Part shown: positions 32,084 through 33,264 of the stretch, one piece after another
How the letters are laid out: each line of letters opens with the position of its first letter
How positions within the stretch are numbered: the first letter of the stretch is position 1
NCBI GenBank assembly: GCA_021794835.1
Contig: JAJYQA010000002.1
Location: 1-33,264, forward strand
Direction of reading: 5' to 3'
Length of the DNA: 33,264 nt
From: Actinomycetes bacterium
GTDB taxonomy: Bacteria; Actinomycetota; Aquicultoria; Aquicultorales; Aquicultoraceae
Position numbers and translations under genes: made by a program
The notes under the pieces: model-generated
Databases searched by the model: none
What the model was told of the DNA's origin: nothing
Seen by the model: the letters and a program-made list of their open reading frames with translations, nothing else

Positions 32084-33025
32084 TTATTCAACCGGCAGCC
32101 TTTTTAATATTGCTTCTGGTCCCTGAGGAGCAAACACAACTATTTGAACAAGCTCCGTATCCCCAATGTTCTCGTGATAATGCTCGGTACCGGGAGCAAT
32201 GTATATCGCATCACCTGGACCGAGATCGTATCTCTTTTGAGCAATAGTAATCGCAGTTCTCCCCTTTACTATATAGACTATCTCCTCGACATCCCTGGTA
32301 TGGGGGTCGGTCTTACCACCAACAGGAAATGTGATCTCGACGAGACTTGAATTTCTGGTACCTGATTCAGCATCGATTAATACTTTTGTACGTCCATCCT
32401 CAGGACCTCTAAGAATTGACACAGCATCTGTTCTAGATATACTAATCATGTTACCCCTTTCAAAGGTATAGGGCTTAAATCTTAGCTGATCTTTACTCTC
32501 AATAAGTTCTTTAAGTTTAGTGGCGGCAATTTTGCGCATGCTGAATTTGTTTTTCTCTTCTCGGTCCATTTCACCAAAAGTGATATCGTAACCCTCGGGC
32601 ATAAAAATAGCATCCCAGCCAAAACCGTTTTCACCGCGGGGGTTTACAATATGCCCTTTAATCTTGCCTTCAAAAAAGTAAATCTCTTCTGAGTTTTTAG
32701 CATACCCAATAACCACTATGGCTTCGGCCTTATTGTTGCCAAGTTTTTCAGCAATCTTCGCCAAGGCTTCATTGCCAAGAGATTTTTCAAACCATTTGAT
32801 GAGTGGGCCTGGGAGACCATTTAAGCATTCAAGGCAAAGAGAGGTGTCTTCCACAATAAGCTCGGCTCGTGCATGCTTTAGAGCTTCCAGAAGTTTGGCT
32901 TTAATAATTTTTCTAGGATCAATACCCTGAAGCTCCGGTAAGTCGATATCGAGCTGTTCTACTTCAGGGATTATTGATTTAATTTCTGAAAACTTTTCTT
33001 GGTTGCTGGTGATAAAATAAAGCAT
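32084..33025 (-). CDS. HAM1/RdgB-like NTP pyrophosphatase - cupin fusion
   Basis: A 313-residue fusion. Residues 1 to about 185 are a HAM1 (RdgB/ITPase) domain that hydrolyses non-canonical purine nucleoside triphosphates such as ITP or [14 protein letters not shown] (TxNxxK), [31 protein letters not shown] and [11 protein letters not shown] (in place of SHR). Residues about 200-313 are a cupin: [20 protein letters not shown] is motif 1 and [18 protein letters not shown] is motif 2, with His and Glu ligands. Cupins bind a metal and a small ligand. No frameshift separates the parts, so it is one polypeptide. The start ATG 33025 has only AGGA upstream. The fusion suggests control by, or further processing of, a nucleotide-derived ligand; this is inference. 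Confidence 0.85.
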   Translation of the reverse strand: MLYFITSNQEKFSEIKSIIPEVEQLDIDLPELQGIDPRKIIKAKLLEALKHARAELIVEDTSLCLECLNGLPGPLIKWFEKSLGNEALAKIAEKLGNNKAEAIVVIGYAKNSEEIYFFEGKIKGHIVNPRGENGFGWDAIFMPEGYDITFGEMDREEKNKFSMRKIAATKLKELIESKDQLRFKPYTFERGNMISISRTDAVSILRGPEDGRTKVLIDAESGTRNSSLVEITFPVGGKTDPHTRDVEEIVYIVKGRTAITIAQKRYDLGPGDAIYIAPGTEHYHENIGDTELVQIVVFAPQGPEAILKRLPVE

Positions 33026-33183
33026 GGTTGTATCCTATCAAAAAACAACTAAAGAGTCACTTCCTCGATTGACCCCTGATAAATGGACATGGTTAAGTTT
33101 CTAGAGCAGACAGCGGAGAAGCAATTATAGTCTTTCCTTGGTACTGTAAATTCTTAGTAGGCAAGTGTGGGCTTGCAAAATAG

Positions 33184-33240
33184 ATCAAGACCTCACATTA
33201 TCTCGTTTAGAACCAGTAAACATGATAAGGAGGTCTTGAT
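33184..33240 (+). promoter_or_regulatory. hairpin sequestering the ribosome site of the last gene
   Basis: ATCAAGACCTC (33184-33194) is the exact complement of GAGGTCTTGAT (33230-33240). The second arm contains part of the AAGGAGG ribosome site and ends at the ATG. The loop is 35 bases. It would hinder translation until opened. Confidence 0.6.
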
Positions 33241-33264
33241 ATGCACCATAGTATCAATTCTATT
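33241..33264 (+). CDS. start of a gene cut by the window edge
   Basis: ATG at 33241 follows AAGGAGG at a 7-base gap and opens MHHSINSI. Too short to identify. A ribosome site inside a hairpin is common for transposases, but this is only a hint. Confidence 0.45.

Overview
The window reads as a compact bacterial chromosome segment, probably from an anaerobic and perhaps thermophilic Gram-positive-type lineage. A deep-branching Actinobacteriota or Firmicutes-like subsurface bacterium is my guess, at low confidence. The hints are a two-domain protein disulfide oxidoreductase (PDO), a DUF1385/YqhQ protein, PhoP/PhoR-style phosphate control with 11-bp TTAACA-like repeats, strong AGGAGG ribosome sites, frequent TTG and GTG starts, and a TusA/DsrE/SQR-like sulfur cluster. 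There is no rRNA, CRISPR array or complete mobile element. One tRNA gene (Val, CAC) is present.

Layout. 1-2.6 kb: TPR protein, a PDO whose C-terminal active site is interrupted by an in-frame TGA, and a nucleotidyltransferase-fold protein. 2.7-7.2 kb: CCA-adding enzyme, metallophosphoesterase, a membrane-anchored protein of unknown function, polysaccharide deacetylase. 7.3-8.7 kb: tRNA-Val, a noncoding stretch hiding two tandem 23-residue hydrophobic peptides, and an integral membrane protein. 9-14.4 kb: a likely sugar operon (Rpe-like epimerase, HAD-GH65 phosphorylase fusion, tandem universal stress protein, cyclase-family hydrolase). 14.4-25.9 kb: a phosphate island (pstA, pstC, pstS, phoR, phoB, second pstS, HD-GYP protein, frameshifted arsC, psiE, pstB, phoU). 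25.9-28.7 kb: small zinc ribbon, STAS protein, YqhQ, YopX-like protein, SnoaL-like protein. 28.8-31.2 kb: sulfur cluster (DUF1641, SQR-like flavoprotein, TusA, DsrE). 31.2-33.3 kb: remnant of a cold-shock gene, a small unknown gene behind an extended -10 promoter, a HAM1-cupin fusion, and the start of a gene whose ribosome site lies in a hairpin.

How the genes fit together. The phosphate island has sensor, regulator, two binding proteins, permeases, ATPase and PhoU, but is split: pstB-phoU lie about 8 kb from pstCA and are transcribed the opposite way. Tandem 11-bp repeats resembling PhoP boxes precede pstS and probably pstB, the HD-GYP gene and the arsC region, which suggests one regulon covering phosphate uptake, arsenate detoxification and perhaps cyclic-di-GMP turnover. 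The sulfur cluster combines persulfide carriers with a flavoprotein oxidoreductase.

The most notable signal is the PDO. The TGA at 1496-1498 sits exactly where the first cysteine of the C-terminal CPYC motif should be. The frame continues to the normal family length, and a hairpin with a G-led loop follows, as expected of a bacterial SECIS. I infer a selenoprotein PDO. The second is the pair of 23-residue peptide genes at 7644-7802.
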